Shown here piece by piece: positions 27,467 through 35,713 of a stretch of DNA of 64,000 bases (position 1 is its first letter; each line of letters starts with the position of its first letter). The position numbers were made by a program, and so were the translations under genes. The notes under the pieces were generated by a model. It saw only the letters and a program-made list of their open reading frames with translations, had not been told where the DNA came from and ran no database searches. The stretch is from Pseudomonas sp. R-28-1W-6 (GTDB lineage: Bacteria > Pseudomonadota > Gammaproteobacteria > Pseudomonadales > Pseudomonadaceae), in assembly GCF_009799925.1 (NCBI RefSeq), contig NZ_WELK01000001.1, positions 806,001 through 870,000 of the forward strand, read 5' to 3'.

Positions 27467-29419
27467 ATGAACCAACACAGCCACTTCCACCAAAGCCTGG
27501 AAGCCCACGACGATATCGCCATCAACCCCAGTAGCAACCCGGCCCTGGAGACCCTGGTCAACCCGGCCCGGCGTAATGTGCTCAAGGGCGGCCTGACTCT
27601 CGCCGCCCTAGGCTTCTTCGCCGGCGGCATCGCTGCCTGCAGCAAGGCCTCCGCCAGCCCGCTGCTCGGCTTCAAGGGCGTACCGGTGCAGCTCGACCCG
27701 CAGTTCGACCGCGTGCTGGTGGCCGAGGGTTACCGCGCCGTGCCGTTCTTCTCCTGGGGCGACCCGGTGGAGGCCGGCGCCCCGGCCTGGAGCCCGGATG
27801 CCAGCGACGACTGGCAGGCCCAGCTCAAGCAGGCCGGCGACAACCACGACGGCATGAACTTCTTCCCCTTCGAGGGCGATACCGAGCGCGGCCTGCTGGT
27901 GATGAACCACGAGTACGTCAACCCGCCGTTGCACCCGTCCGGCCGGATCGACCAGTCCAAGCCGCGCCTGCTGGCCGAAGTGCGCAAGGAGCAGGCCGCC
28001 CACGGCGTGTCGGTGATCGAGGTGAAGCAGGGCGCCGATGGCCAGTGGCAGCGGGTGATGGATTCGCCCTACAACCGGCGCATCAGCATGCTCACGCCGA
28101 TGCGCATCGCCGGTCCCCTGGCCGGGCTCGATGCGATGAAGACCGCCAGCGATCCCACCGGCCTCACTGTGCTCGGCACCCTCAACAACTGCGCCACCGG
28201 CGTCACCCCCTGGGGCACCTTCCTCACCTGCGAGGAGAACTGGCCCAACTACTTCATCAACCGCGACCAGGCCGACTACGACAGCCGCGTGTCGCACAAG
28301 CGCTACGGCCTGGCCAAGGAAGGCACCAGCAAGAACTACGCCTGGGAAACCGCCGACCCGCGCTTCGACGCCACGCCCTATGCCGACCAGGCCCACGGCG
28401 GCCACGTCAACGAACCGCACCGCTTCGGCTGGGTGGTGGAGATCGACCCGTTCGAGCCCCAGGCGCAGCCGATCAAGCGCACCGCCTTCGGCCGCTTCAG
28501 CCGCGAGTGCGCGGCGCTCAGCCTGGGCAAGGACGGGCGCATGGCCTTCTACTCCGGCGACGACGCCAAGGGCGAGTACGTCTACAAGTTCGTCCCCGCC
28601 GGGCGTTTCGACGCGGCCCAGCCCAGGGCCAATCGCGACCTGCTGGATCAGGGCACCCTGTACGTTGCGCGCTTCGACGCCGACGGCAGCGGCCAGTGGC
28701 TGGCCCTGGTGCACGGGCAGAACGGCCTGACGGCGGACAACGGCTTCACCGACCAGGCCGAGGTGCTGCTCAACGCCCGCGCCGCCGCCGACCGTGCCGG
28801 CGCCACGCCGATGGACCGCCCCGAGTGGGCGGCCGTGCACCCGCTTACCGGCGAGGTCTACGTGACCCTGACCAACAACGACGGGCGTGGCGCCAAGCAG
28901 CCCACCGACAAGGCCAACCCGCGCCCGCATAACCTGCACGGGCAGATCCTGCGCTTCAACGAGCAGGGCGCCGACCCGACCGCCACCGCCTTCACCTGGG
29001 AGCTGTTCCTGCTGGCCGGCGAAGCGCGGGGGGCCAAGGGCCAGGACGGCAAGGCCGTGCCGGCCAACCTCACCGGCACCATCCACGGCGACCTGTTCTC
29101 CTCGCCGGACGGTCTGGCCTTCGACGCCGCGGGGCGCTTGTGGATCCAGACTGACTACGACGACATCGAACCGGCCATGCACAACATGGGCTGCAACCAG
29201 CTGCTGTGCGCCGACCCGGCCACCCGCGAAGTACGCCGCTTCCTGGTCGGCCCGCGTGGCTGCGAGATCACCGGCCTGGCCTGGAGCCCGGACGGCAAGG
29301 CGCTGTGGGCCAATATCCAGCACCCGGGCATCAGCTTCCCGGCCAGCGACGGCAAGACCCGCCCGCGCTCGACCACCGTGCTGATCACCAGGCTCGATGG
29401 CGGGGTGATCGGCAGCTGA
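27467..29419 (+). CDS. PhoX-family alkaline phosphatase, Tat-exported
   Basis: 650 residues. A Tat signal with Arg35-Arg36 (RRNVLKGGLTLAALG) precedes the PhoX (DUF839) domain. Conserved segments include VMNHEYVNP, NNCATGVTPWGTFLTCEENW with the metal-ligand Cys/Glu, CAALSLGKDGRMAFYSGDD and DGLAFDAAGRLWIQTDYDD. PhoX enzymes hydrolyse phosphomonoesters in the periplasm with an Fe/Ca cluster under phosphate starvation. It is 44 bases after tonB, with a GGGCCGG-TCAG-CCGGCCC hairpin in the gap, so it is probably in the same transcript. Confidence 0.9.
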   Translation: MNQHSHFHQSLEAHDDIAINPSSNPALETLVNPARRNVLKGGLTLAALGFFAGGIAACSKASASPLLGFKGVPVQLDPQFDRVLVAEGYRAVPFFSWGDPVEAGAPAWSPDASDDWQAQLKQAGDNHDGMNFFPFEGDTERGLLVMNHEYVNPPLHPSGRIDQSKPRLLAEVRKEQAAHGVSVIEVKQGADGQWQRVMDSPYNRRISMLTPMRIAGPLAGLDAMKTASDPTGLTVLGTLNNCATGVTPWGTFLTCEENWPNYFINRDQADYDSRVSHKRYGLAKEGTSKNYAWETADPRFDATPYADQAHGGHVNEPHRFGWVVEIDPFEPQAQPIKRTAFGRFSRECAALSLGKDGRMAFYSGDDAKGEYVYKFVPAGRFDAAQPRANRDLLDQGTLYVARFDADGSGQWLALVHGQNGLTADNGFTDQAEVLLNARAAADRAGATPMDRPEWAAVHPLTGEVYVTLTNNDGRGAKQPTDKANPRPHNLHGQILRFNEQGADPTATAFTWELFLLAGEARGAKGQDGKAVPANLTGTIHGDLFSSPDGLAFDAAGRLWIQTDYDDIEPAMHNMGCNQLLCADPATREVRRFLVGPRGCEITGLAWSPDGKALWANIQHPGISFPASDGKTRPRSTTVLITRLDGGVIGS

Positions 29420-29470
29420 GCGGCTGTCGTAGGCGCGCCGGGCCGCTTCGCTTGCAGGTAGCGCGGTGTA

Positions 29471-29527
29471 CCCCGAGATTTCTCCGCTGGAGTCGGGGGC
29501 GTCGCGCTCCGCCACGTATGGCGTGGC
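29471..29527. other. Two stem-loops downstream of phoX
   Basis: CCCCGA (29471) with TCGGGG (29493-29498) enclosing CTCC-GCT-GGAG, then GCCACG-TATGG-CGTGGC style pairing at 29511-29527. No T run follows. They probably end or protect the phoX transcript. Confidence 0.45.
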
Positions 29528-29543
29528 ACCAGCCGACCGTTGG

Positions 29544-29557
29544 TTGATGCAGATCAA
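29544..29557 (+). promoter_or_regulatory. ANR/FNR-type box
   Basis: TTGATGCAGATCAA is a perfect match to TTGAT-N4-ATCAA. A TAGAGT -10 lies at 29579-29584, which puts the box centre near -41.5, the position for direct activation under low oxygen. It precedes the Met-rich protein gene. Confidence 0.82.
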
Positions 29558-29618
29558 ACGCTCGGCGTGCGAGGAGCCTAGAGTTAGGGTTCCACCTTGC
29601 TTTGCAGAGGATGTGCAG

Positions 29619-30008
29619 ATGAACAGATCGACACTACTGGGCGGCCTGCTGGTGCTGCTCGCCGCCGGCAGCAGCTGGGCCGCGACGGATGCGGCGAAAG
29701 AGGCCACGACGGAGCAGCAGTGGCAGCAGCACATGAGTGAAATGCAGCAGATGCACCAGAACTGGATGGCCGGCAAGACCCCGGAGGAACGGCAGAAACT
29801 GATGCAGGAGCACCAGAAGGCCATGGGCAGCGGCATGCAGATGATGGGTGGCTGCCCGATGCACGGCAACATGCCCGGCATGGGAATGGGGCAGGGCATG
29901 GGCATGATGCAGTTGGACACGGTGGAGCAGGTGGATCAGCGCATCAAGCACATGGAGCAGATGATCGAGCAACTGCGCGCGCATCGCGCGATGCTGGAAA
30001 AGTCCTGA
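29619..30008 (+). CDS. Small Met-rich exported protein
   Basis: 129 residues. A signal peptide (MNRSTLLGGLLVLLAAGSSWA) is followed by Gln/Met/His-rich sequence (MSEMQQMHQNWMAGKTPEE), a centre packed with Met (MQMMGGCPMHGNMPGMGMG), and an amphipathic C-terminal helix (VEQVDQRIKHMEQMIEQLRAHRAMLEK). A single Cys sits in GGCPMHG. Met/His-rich periplasmic proteins often bind Cu(I), so copper handling is an inference; I do not recognise a named family. The ANR box links it to oxygen limitation. ATG 29619 follows AGAGGATG. Confidence 0.75.
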   Translation: MNRSTLLGGLLVLLAAGSSWAATDAAKEATTEQQWQQHMSEMQQMHQNWMAGKTPEERQKLMQEHQKAMGSGMQMMGGCPMHGNMPGMGMGQGMGMMQLDTVEQVDQRIKHMEQMIEQLRAHRAMLEKS

Positions 30009-30030
30009 TCCGCTGAACGCCTGTTGTGAC

Positions 30031-30159
30031 GGTCGCGGCGCTGCGACCGCCGCCGCGTGCAGGCCATAGTCCTGCGCTGAAAGCCGCGCTCCGGCGTGGC
30101 GGTGATGTGCTGCGGGTCTGCGGCGCCCCCGCCAGGCCGGCGCCTCGTGCGGGGCGCCG
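30031..30159. other. Gene-free convergent gap with two stem-loops
   Basis: GGTCGC...GCGACC at 30031-30048 and CGGCGCC...GGCGCCG at 30138-30159 lie between the convergent Met-rich and FMN reductase genes and may act as terminators, although no T runs are present. Confidence 0.4.
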
Positions 30160-30209
30160 CCTGTGGGCCGCGCGGGTTCCCCCGCCACTTGGCTGCGCGG
30201 GCGCTGGCA

Positions 30210-30770
30210 TCAGCCCTGCAGGTGTTTTTCCACCCACAGCGCATAGGCGTCGATGAACTTCTGCAGGAAGCCGCGCACGCCGTCATTCAGCTTGCCCTGC
30301 TCGTCGAAGAAGCTGCCGGCGCCGCCCAGGTAGGCTTCCGGCTGCTGCATCATGTAGACATCGAGGAAGACCATGGATTGGCGCAGATGGTGGTTGGCGC
30401 CGAAGCCGCCGACCGCGCCCGGCGAGGCGCTGAGCACCGCCCCCGGCTTGCCGCCGAACACGCTCTGGCCGTAGGGCCGCGAGCCGACATCGATGGCATT
30501 CTTCATCGGCGCCGGCACCGAGCGGTTGTATTCCGGGGTGACGAACAGCAGGGCGTCGGCGCTTTTTACCTGCTGGCGAAAGTGGCTGTAGGGCAGCGGC
30601 GCCGGGCTGACGTCGATGTCCTCGTTGTACAGCGGCAAGTCGCCGATCTCGACGATGTTCAGTTGCAATGATGGCGGGGCCAGTTCGGCCAGGACCATGG
30701 CCAGTTTGCGGTTGATCGAGGCCTTGCGCAGGCTGCCGACGAGTACGGCGACGCTGTGGACTTTGCTCAT
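30210..30770 (-). CDS. NADPH-dependent FMN reductase (ChrR/azoreductase-like)
   Basis: 186 residues in a flavodoxin-like fold. The FMN phosphate loop is GSLRKASINRKLA, and the second motif is FVTPEYNRSVPAPMKNAIDV with the SRPYGQSVFGGKPGAVLSASPG segment. Proteins of this kind reduce FMN, quinones or metal ions such as chromate with NAD(P)H. There is no signal peptide. The start at 30770 is used because MSKVHSVAVLVGSLR is the family N terminus. The substrate is unknown; a TATAGT at 30810-30815 could be its -10. Confidence 0.88.
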   Translation of the reverse strand: MSKVHSVAVLVGSLRKASINRKLAMVLAELAPPSLQLNIVEIGDLPLYNEDIDVSPAPLPYSHFRQQVKSADALLFVTPEYNRSVPAPMKNAIDVGSRPYGQSVFGGKPGAVLSASPGAVGGFGANHHLRQSMVFLDVYMMQQPEAYLGGAGSFFDEQGKLNDGVRGFLQKFIDAYALWVEKHLQG

Positions 30771-31057
30771 GCGAACTCCCGGATAGGTCAAGGAAGGGCT
30801 GAGCTGGAACTATAGTGCGGCTGCCCGGTTCTGCCTGCGCCCGCTCTGTTTCGAGCCCGTGCGCGGTGACGAGCGGCGGCTTGACCTGCGCGGCAGTTGC
30901 GCAGAAATTGACCGAAAGTCGGCGCAAGGTCGACCGGTCAAACAACAGTCATCCCCGGGCCCCATGCTGGCTGGGGACACAGCGAATCCCTTAGTTGCCT
31001 GTTGCTGCACAGCGTGCCGGCGGCCTGTCGCTGCCGGCGAACCCTGAGGACACCGCA

Positions 31058-31249
31058 ATGGCCAGGTTCAACCCGTTTGACGCGCGTTATCAACTGGAAG
31101 CCGAAGAGCCGCTGGATGAGCTGGGGCTGGAGGATGAGCCCGGCCGGCTGCCGATCCACCAGGAAATACAGCTGACCCTGCTGGCCATCGAGCGTCTGGC
31201 CGGGCAGCTGCGCCAGCGAACGCCGACGGGGCGTCAGCCCGGGTTCTGA
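31058..31249 (+). CDS. Small hypothetical protein
   Basis: 63 residues, starting MARFNPFDARYQLEAEEPLDELGLEDEPGR and ending with a probable helix IHQEIQLTLLAIERLAGQLRQ and a basic tail. GAGGA lies seven bases before ATG 31058. Acidic in the first half and basic at the end, no membrane segment. I do not recognise it; the codon use and ribosome site suggest it is expressed. Confidence 0.55.
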   Translation: MARFNPFDARYQLEAEEPLDELGLEDEPGRLPIHQEIQLTLLAIERLAGQLRQRTPTGRQPGF

Positions 31250-31293
31250 GGGCGGGCGCTCTACACCGGTAGAAGCCTGTTTTACGATGGCCC

Positions 31294-31356
31294 GTAGGGT
31301 GCGCTGCGCGCACCAGAAACCCCTGCAGGGACGGCGGTGCGCGCGGCGCACCCTAC
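31294..31356. repeat. GTAGGGTGCGC palindromic repeat, copy 3
   Basis: GTAGGGTGCGCTGCGCGCACC on the left and GGTGCGCGCGGCGCACCCTAC on the right, a 21-base centre. It follows the small ORF and precedes the convergent thioesterase gene. Confidence 0.85.
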
Positions 31357-31408
31357 GGCAGGGCGCCCCTGTTCCTCGCGTGCGCTGGACAAGATCGGCA
31401 ACAGGCGT

Positions 31409-31840
31409 TTAGCGCAGGATCATGCAGGTGGCGGTGCCGTAGGCGTAGAGGGTGCCGTCTGCATCGCGGATGCTGCCTTCGGAGATGACCAGGCGCGAGC
31501 TGACATTGATCACCTTGCCTTCGGCACGCAGCGTGCGATTGAAGGGGATGGCCTTGCTCATCTTCACGTTCAGCTCGATGGTGCCGTAGCTCTCGCCGGC
31601 GCCCAGGGCGGTGTGGGTGGCGCAGCCGGTCACCGAGTCCAGCACGGTGGCGGCGAAGCCGCCGTGCACGCCGCCCAGCGGGTTGGTGTGGCGCTCGTCG
31701 GCGGTGACGGCGAAGACCACGCGGTTGGCCTCCACCGTCTCGACTTCCATGGGCATGGTCTTGGCGATGCCGGGCTTGGGGAAGTGCCCGGCGGCGAAGG
31801 CTTGCATGATTTCCAGGCCGGTCATCTGTTGCGGGTTCAT
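31409..31840 (-). CDS. PaaI-type thioesterase (hotdog fold)
   Basis: 143 residues. The active-site motif HTNPLGGVHGGFAATVLDSVTG, with the Gly-Gly-x-x-Gly-Gly helix cap, and the paired strand GTIELNVKMSKAIPFN are those of the PaaI/YdiI acyl-CoA thioesterases. It should hydrolyse an acyl- or aryl-CoA. It begins 30 bases beyond the alpha/beta hydrolase stop on the same strand, so it may be the third gene of the tetR-hydrolase operon. Substrate unknown. Confidence 0.88.
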   Translation of the reverse strand: MNPQQMTGLEIMQAFAAGHFPKPGIAKTMPMEVETVEANRVVFAVTADERHTNPLGGVHGGFAATVLDSVTGCATHTALGAGESYGTIELNVKMSKAIPFNRTLRAEGKVINVSSRLVISEGSIRDADGTLYAYGTATCMILR

Positions 31841-31870
31841 CGGTGTTGTCCTCTGTGAATGGTTTTCTGT

Positions 31871-32758
31871 TCAGGCGGCGCGGCGACTGGCGTGCAGCTG
31901 TTCGAACCAGTTCAGCGCCTCGTCCCACAGCGGCGTGGCGCTGCTGCGGAAGTAGCCCATATGGCCGACGGCACCGAGGCCCTCGGCCCGGGAATCGATG
32001 GTGCGGGCCTGGTAGGGCGCGGCGCTGTAGGCGGCCATGAAGGCGTCGCGCGAGGCGGGGGATGCCCACAGGTCGTCGAGGGTGTTGGCGGCGACGATCG
32101 GCGTGCGCACGCTGGCGAACTGGGCGGCCAGGTGGCCCTGCTCGGGGTCATCGAAGAAGTAGCGCGGGTAGCGGCACCAGCGTTTCCACTGCTGATACAC
32201 GCCCAGTGGCAGGTCTTCGCCCATGCCCAGCTTGCTCCAGGCCAGGTAGCCCTTGCGCCTGACGATCAGCGGGCCGACCAGGTTCCACATCAGCTGCACG
32301 CGCACGCGTTCGGCACGCGGCATCCAGCCGTGCCAGCCGGCACCGGTGCCGAAGGTGTAGAAACCGGCGATCCGTTCGTGCCCCGGCAGCAGGCCGAAGG
32401 CATGGCCGCCAAAGGAGTGGCCGACCATGTAGGTGGGCAGGTCGTCGCCGTGCAGGTGGTCGAGGGCGGCGGCCAGGTCATGGGTGGCCCAGTCCAGGTA
32501 GTTCATCTCGAAGCCGCGCAGGCGCGTCGGTTTGGACTGGCCGATGCCGCGGTAGTCCAGGCTCAGGGTGCTGTAGCCGCGCTGCGCGGCGTACTCGGCG
32601 AAGCGTCGGTAGAAACCCTGCGGCACGCCGGTGGCGCCGCCGATCAGCAGGCGCGCGCGGGGCTGCGGCGCGTGGTACAGGGTGGCGCGCAGCGGATAGC
32701 CGTCGTGGGCGCTGAGCTGCAGTTCTTCGCGGCGGATAGTGGGGGTTTCACTGGTCAT
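31871..32758 (-). CDS. Alpha/beta hydrolase
   Basis: 295 residues. The nucleophile elbow is GHSFGGHAFG, with the oxyanion-type GGATGVPQGFYRRFAEYAA and an early SLDYRGIGQSK segment. An acid near DDLWAS and a His near VGHMGYF complete the triad. It belongs to the YheT/YpfH-like group of uncharacterised hydrolases. The start at 32758 overlaps the tetR stop by 11 bases, so translation is coupled. A longer open frame upstream runs through tetR and is not real. Confidence 0.86.
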   Translation of the reverse strand: MTSETPTIRREELQLSAHDGYPLRATLYHAPQPRARLLIGGATGVPQGFYRRFAEYAAQRGYSTLSLDYRGIGQSKPTRLRGFEMNYLDWATHDLAAALDHLHGDDLPTYMVGHSFGGHAFGLLPGHERIAGFYTFGTGAGWHGWMPRAERVRVQLMWNLVGPLIVRRKGYLAWSKLGMGEDLPLGVYQQWKRWCRYPRYFFDDPEQGHLAAQFASVRTPIVAANTLDDLWASPASRDAFMAAYSAAPYQARTIDSRAEGLGAVGHMGYFRSSATPLWDEALNWFEQLHASRRAA

Positions 32759-33347
32759 GGCGGGTCTCCCGCGGGTAGTCACGCAGTAGCTGGAAAAGCG
32801 CCGCGCTGGCGCGTTGCAAGGGTTCGCTGCTGCCGGCCACGCGGGCCTGCAGCAAGCCGCCCTCATAGAGCGAGATGAACAGGTTGGCGAAGCTGTCGGC
32901 ACTGTCCGCGCTGAAGCCCACGCCCTGCAGCTGGGTCGCCAGGGCCTGGCGCAGGCGGGTGAAGCAGCCGGCCAGGGCGGCGCGGATCTCGACATCCTCC
33001 GGGCCGCTTTCCAGGGCCACGGTGGCCAGCGGGCAGCCGCGCTCGAAGCGGCTGCCTTCGAGCTGCTGCAGGGTGCTGTCGAGCCAGCGCTGCATGGCGC
33101 GCAACGGGTCCGGATGGTCGCGGAACAGCTGGGCGAAGAAACCATCGATGCGCTGGCCGATGTGCTCGATGGCCGCCACTGCCAGTTCGTTCTTGCCGCC
33201 GGGGAAGTGGTGGTAGAGGCTGCCCTTGGGCGCCTGGGCCTGGGCCAGCAGTTCGTTGAGGCCGGCGCCATGCAGCCCCTTGCGTTGCAGGGTATCGGCC
33301 ATGGCGGCGACCAGTTTGTCGCGGGTACTGAGGTTGTGTGCGTTCAT
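32748..33347 (-). CDS. TetR-family transcriptional repressor
   Basis: 199 residues. The N-terminal helix-turn-helix reads RDKLVAAMADTLQRKGLHGAGLNELLAQAQAPKGSLYHHFPGGK, in the LmrA/YxaF-NemR style, and the C-terminal helical domain would bind a ligand. It heads the run tetR, hydrolase, thioesterase. A perfect palindrome lies 12 bases upstream of its start, so autoregulation is likely. Ligand unknown; NemR-type relatives sense reactive electrophiles, which would fit the neighbouring hydrolase, but this is inference. Confidence 0.88.
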   Translation of the reverse strand: MNAHNLSTRDKLVAAMADTLQRKGLHGAGLNELLAQAQAPKGSLYHHFPGGKNELAVAAIEHIGQRIDGFFAQLFRDHPDPLRAMQRWLDSTLQQLEGSRFERGCPLATVALESGPEDVEIRAALAGCFTRLRQALATQLQGVGFSADSADSFANLFISLYEGGLLQARVAGSSEPLQRASAALFQLLRDYPRETRHDQ

Positions 33348-33358
33348 GGTGCTATATG

Positions 33359-33374
33359 TAGACCAGTCGGTCTA
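33359..33374. promoter_or_regulatory. TetR operator upstream of the tetR-hydrolase-thioesterase operon
   Basis: TAGACCAGTCGGTCTA has perfect 6-bp arms and a four-base centre. It is close to the NemR-type operator TAGACC-N-GGTCTA. It lies 12 bases before the tetR ATG at 33347. Confidence 0.78.
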
Positions 33375-33452
33375 GCGATGAAAAGCGTCAGATGCGCCGA
33401 TTCAGCGGGTGAATCGGTCGCGATCAGCGCGGCATGTGGGGGCTTAGGTCGC

Positions 33453-33515
33453 GTAGGGTGCGCTGTGCGCACCGGCAGGCCCGTAGTGTTACCCGGTGCG
33501 CACGGCGCACCCTAC
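33453..33515. repeat. GTAGGGTGCGC palindromic repeat, copy 4
   Basis: GTAGGGTGCGCTGTGCGCACC on the left, GGTGCGCACGGCGCACCCTAC on the right, with a variable centre of 21 bases. It lies between the divergent tetR promoter and the end of the LysR gene. Confidence 0.85.
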
Positions 33516-33543
33516 AGGGAGTCCTCCGAAGGGCAGATGAATC

Positions 33544-34437
33544 TCAGGCAAACACCGCCAGCAGGTCCTCGACCAGCGCCTGCTGCGCTTCGCTGGGCTG
33601 GCGGCCGCGGTGCCGGGCCAGGCGGAACTCGACGCTGAACCCCTGCTGCTCGGGCTGCACGGCTTGCAGCCGGCCGCGCGCGACCCAGGGCGCGGCGATG
33701 TGCGCGGGCAGGTAGCCGATATGCGCGCCGGACAGGATAAAGGCCAGCGTGCCTTCCACCTGTTCGCTACGCGCGCTGCTGTTGCCGGCCTGCCAGGGCT
33801 CGTCGGCGGCGATGAAGCGATAGGGGTGCAGCACGCCGTCGCAGTGCGCCAGGTCGGCGGCCTCGACCTGCCCTCGGGCGAACAGCGGATGGCCCAGGCC
33901 GCAGTACAGGTGCTGCTGCTCGACGAACAGCCGCTGGTAGTCCAGGGCCGTCTGTACCCCGGAGAAATAGCCGATGGCCAGCTGCAGCTGGCCTTGCAGC
34001 AGGCGCCGCTCCAGCTCGGCCGGCACGGCGCTGAGCAGTTCGATCTGCACCGCCTGGTTGCGTCGGCGAAAACGGCCGATGGCTGCCGCGACCTGCTCCA
34101 GCACCTCGTCGGCCAGCGCCTCGGACAGGCCGATATGCAGCTCGCCGAGCAGCTTGTCGGCCATGCCCTGGGCCTCGCCCTTGAAGGTCTCGATGGCGCC
34201 GAACAGCTTGCGCGTGGCGGCCAGCACCTGCTCGCCCTTGGGCGTCAGGCGAAAGCCGGCCTTGCCGCGTTCGCACAGGCGAAAGCCCAGGCGCGTCTCC
34301 AGCTTGGCCATCTGCGTGCTGATGGTCGACTGGCCGATCCCCAGTTCGCCCTGGGCGGCGCTGAAGCCGCCGTTCTCCACCACGCAGACGAACAGGCGCA
34401 GCAGTTGCAGGTCGAGGTCGCGCAGTTGGCTGAGCAT
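33544..34437 (-). CDS. LysR-family transcriptional regulator
   Basis: 297 residues. The N-terminal winged helix is LDLQLLRLFVCVVENGGFSAAQGELGIGQSTISTQMAKLETRLGFRLCERG, and a substrate-binding domain follows (about 90-290). It is divergent from the polyamine-type binding protein and agmatinase-like genes, so it probably controls them. Start 34437 (MLSQLRDLDLQLL) is used; ATG 34452 five residues upstream is possible and would overlap a palindrome. Confidence 0.85.
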   Translation of the reverse strand: MLSQLRDLDLQLLRLFVCVVENGGFSAAQGELGIGQSTISTQMAKLETRLGFRLCERGKAGFRLTPKGEQVLAATRKLFGAIETFKGEAQGMADKLLGELHIGLSEALADEVLEQVAAAIGRFRRRNQAVQIELLSAVPAELERRLLQGQLQLAIGYFSGVQTALDYQRLFVEQQHLYCGLGHPLFARGQVEAADLAHCDGVLHPYRFIAADEPWQAGNSSARSEQVEGTLAFILSGAHIGYLPAHIAAPWVARGRLQAVQPEQQGFSVEFRLARHRGRQPSEAQQALVEDLLAVFA

Positions 34438-34449
34438 GGCGGTCACAAA

Positions 34450-34461
34450 CATTGATCAATG
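34450..34461. promoter_or_regulatory. Palindrome in the LysR/binding-protein divergent gap
   Basis: CATTGATCAATG is a perfect 12-bp palindrome about 12 bases before the LysR start and a natural candidate for autoregulation. It contains a T-N11-A-like spacing only loosely. Confidence 0.4.
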
Positions 34462-34581
34462 ACGATGCCAGAGTAGATCACTTCGTATTTATCGGAAGCA
34501 ATGCTGGGCGCAGGATGGCTGCATCGTCCAGGTCGCCGCAGAGCGGCCGGGCCACCCGCGAACTGCCCGAGGAAACCCGCC

Positions 34582-35655
34582 ATGCGTCTTGCCGCAAGTC
34601 TGTTGCTGACCGCTCTCACCCTGCCGCTACAGGCAGCGGAGCAGACCCTCAACCTGTACAACTGGGCCGACTACGTGGCGCCCGAGGCGCTCAAGCGCTT
34701 CCAGGGCGAGACCGGCATCCGGGTCAAGTACGACACCTTCGACAGCGCCGAGGTGCTGGACGCCAAGCTGCTCACCGGCGGCAGCGGCTACGACGTCGTG
34801 TTTCCCGCCTCCAGCGGCCTGGGCCGGGCGATCCAGGCCAAGGCCGTGCAACCGGTCGGCAAGCTGGGCAACGCCGCCAACCTCGACCCGGAGATGCTGG
34901 CCAAGCTGGCCTTCATCGACCCCGGCAATCGCTTCGGCGTGCCCTACACCTGGGGCACCGTCGGCCTGGGCATCAACCGCCAGGCGGTGGAGCAGCGCCT
35001 GCCCGGCGTGGCGCTGGACAGCCTCGACCTGCTGTTCAAGCCGGAGTACGCCAGCAAGCTCAAGGACTGCGGCATCGCCGTGCTCGATTCGCCGCAGGAG
35101 GTGGTGGCCATCGCCCTCAACTATCTGGGCAAGAAACCCTACGGCGGCAACCCGGATGACCTGCAGGCGGTCAAGGCGCTGCTCGCCGAACTGCAGCCCA
35201 ACCTGCGCTACGTCGCCACCGCGCGGCATATCGACGACCTGGCCAAGGGCGAGATCTGCCTGGCGCTGACCTACACCGGCGACGCCGGCATGGCCGCCGC
35301 CCGCGCCGCCGAGGCCGGGCAGCCGTTCGAGGTGCTCTACCGCATCCCCCGCGAAGGCACGCTGATCTGGTTCGACACCATGGCCATCCCGGTGGATGCG
35401 CCGCACCCCGAGGCGGCGCGGGCCTTCATCGACTACATGCTCAAGCCCGAGGCCATCGCCGAGCTGACCAACGCGCTGTACTTCGCCAACGCCAACCGCG
35501 CGGCCACCCCGCTGCTGGACGCGGCGGTGAGCGGCGACCCGCACATCTACCCGCCACGGGCGGTGCGCGACAAGCTGTTCGCCGAGCAGATCCTGCCGCT
35601 GCGCGCCCAGCGCGAGCGCACCCGGCTATGGGCCAGTTTCCGCACCCAATATTGA
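34582..35655 (+). CDS. Polyamine-type ABC transporter substrate-binding protein (PotF/SpuD-like)
   Basis: 357 residues. A signal peptide (MRLAASLLLTALTLPLQAA) precedes EQTLNLYNWADYVAPEALKRFQGETGI, the standard opening of putrescine- and spermidine-binding proteins. Later segments GYDVVFPAS, PYTWGTVGLGINR and EGTLIWFDTMAIPVDAPHPEAARAFIDYMLKPE match SpuD/PotF. It would deliver a polyamine or related guanidino compound to a membrane transporter, but no permease or ATPase gene is next to it. The agmatinase-like gene follows 58 bases later, suggesting a shared substrate pathway. Confidence 0.9.
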   Translation: MRLAASLLLTALTLPLQAAEQTLNLYNWADYVAPEALKRFQGETGIRVKYDTFDSAEVLDAKLLTGGSGYDVVFPASSGLGRAIQAKAVQPVGKLGNAANLDPEMLAKLAFIDPGNRFGVPYTWGTVGLGINRQAVEQRLPGVALDSLDLLFKPEYASKLKDCGIAVLDSPQEVVAIALNYLGKKPYGGNPDDLQAVKALLAELQPNLRYVATARHIDDLAKGEICLALTYTGDAGMAAARAAEAGQPFEVLYRIPREGTLIWFDTMAIPVDAPHPEAARAFIDYMLKPEAIAELTNALYFANANRAATPLLDAAVSGDPHIYPPRAVRDKLFAEQILPLRAQRERTRLWASFRTQY

Positions 35656-35713
35656 GTAGCCGTATGGCCGCTCCGGCACTGAGCGGCCCGTTTGTCCCCA
35701 TCGAGTACCCACC

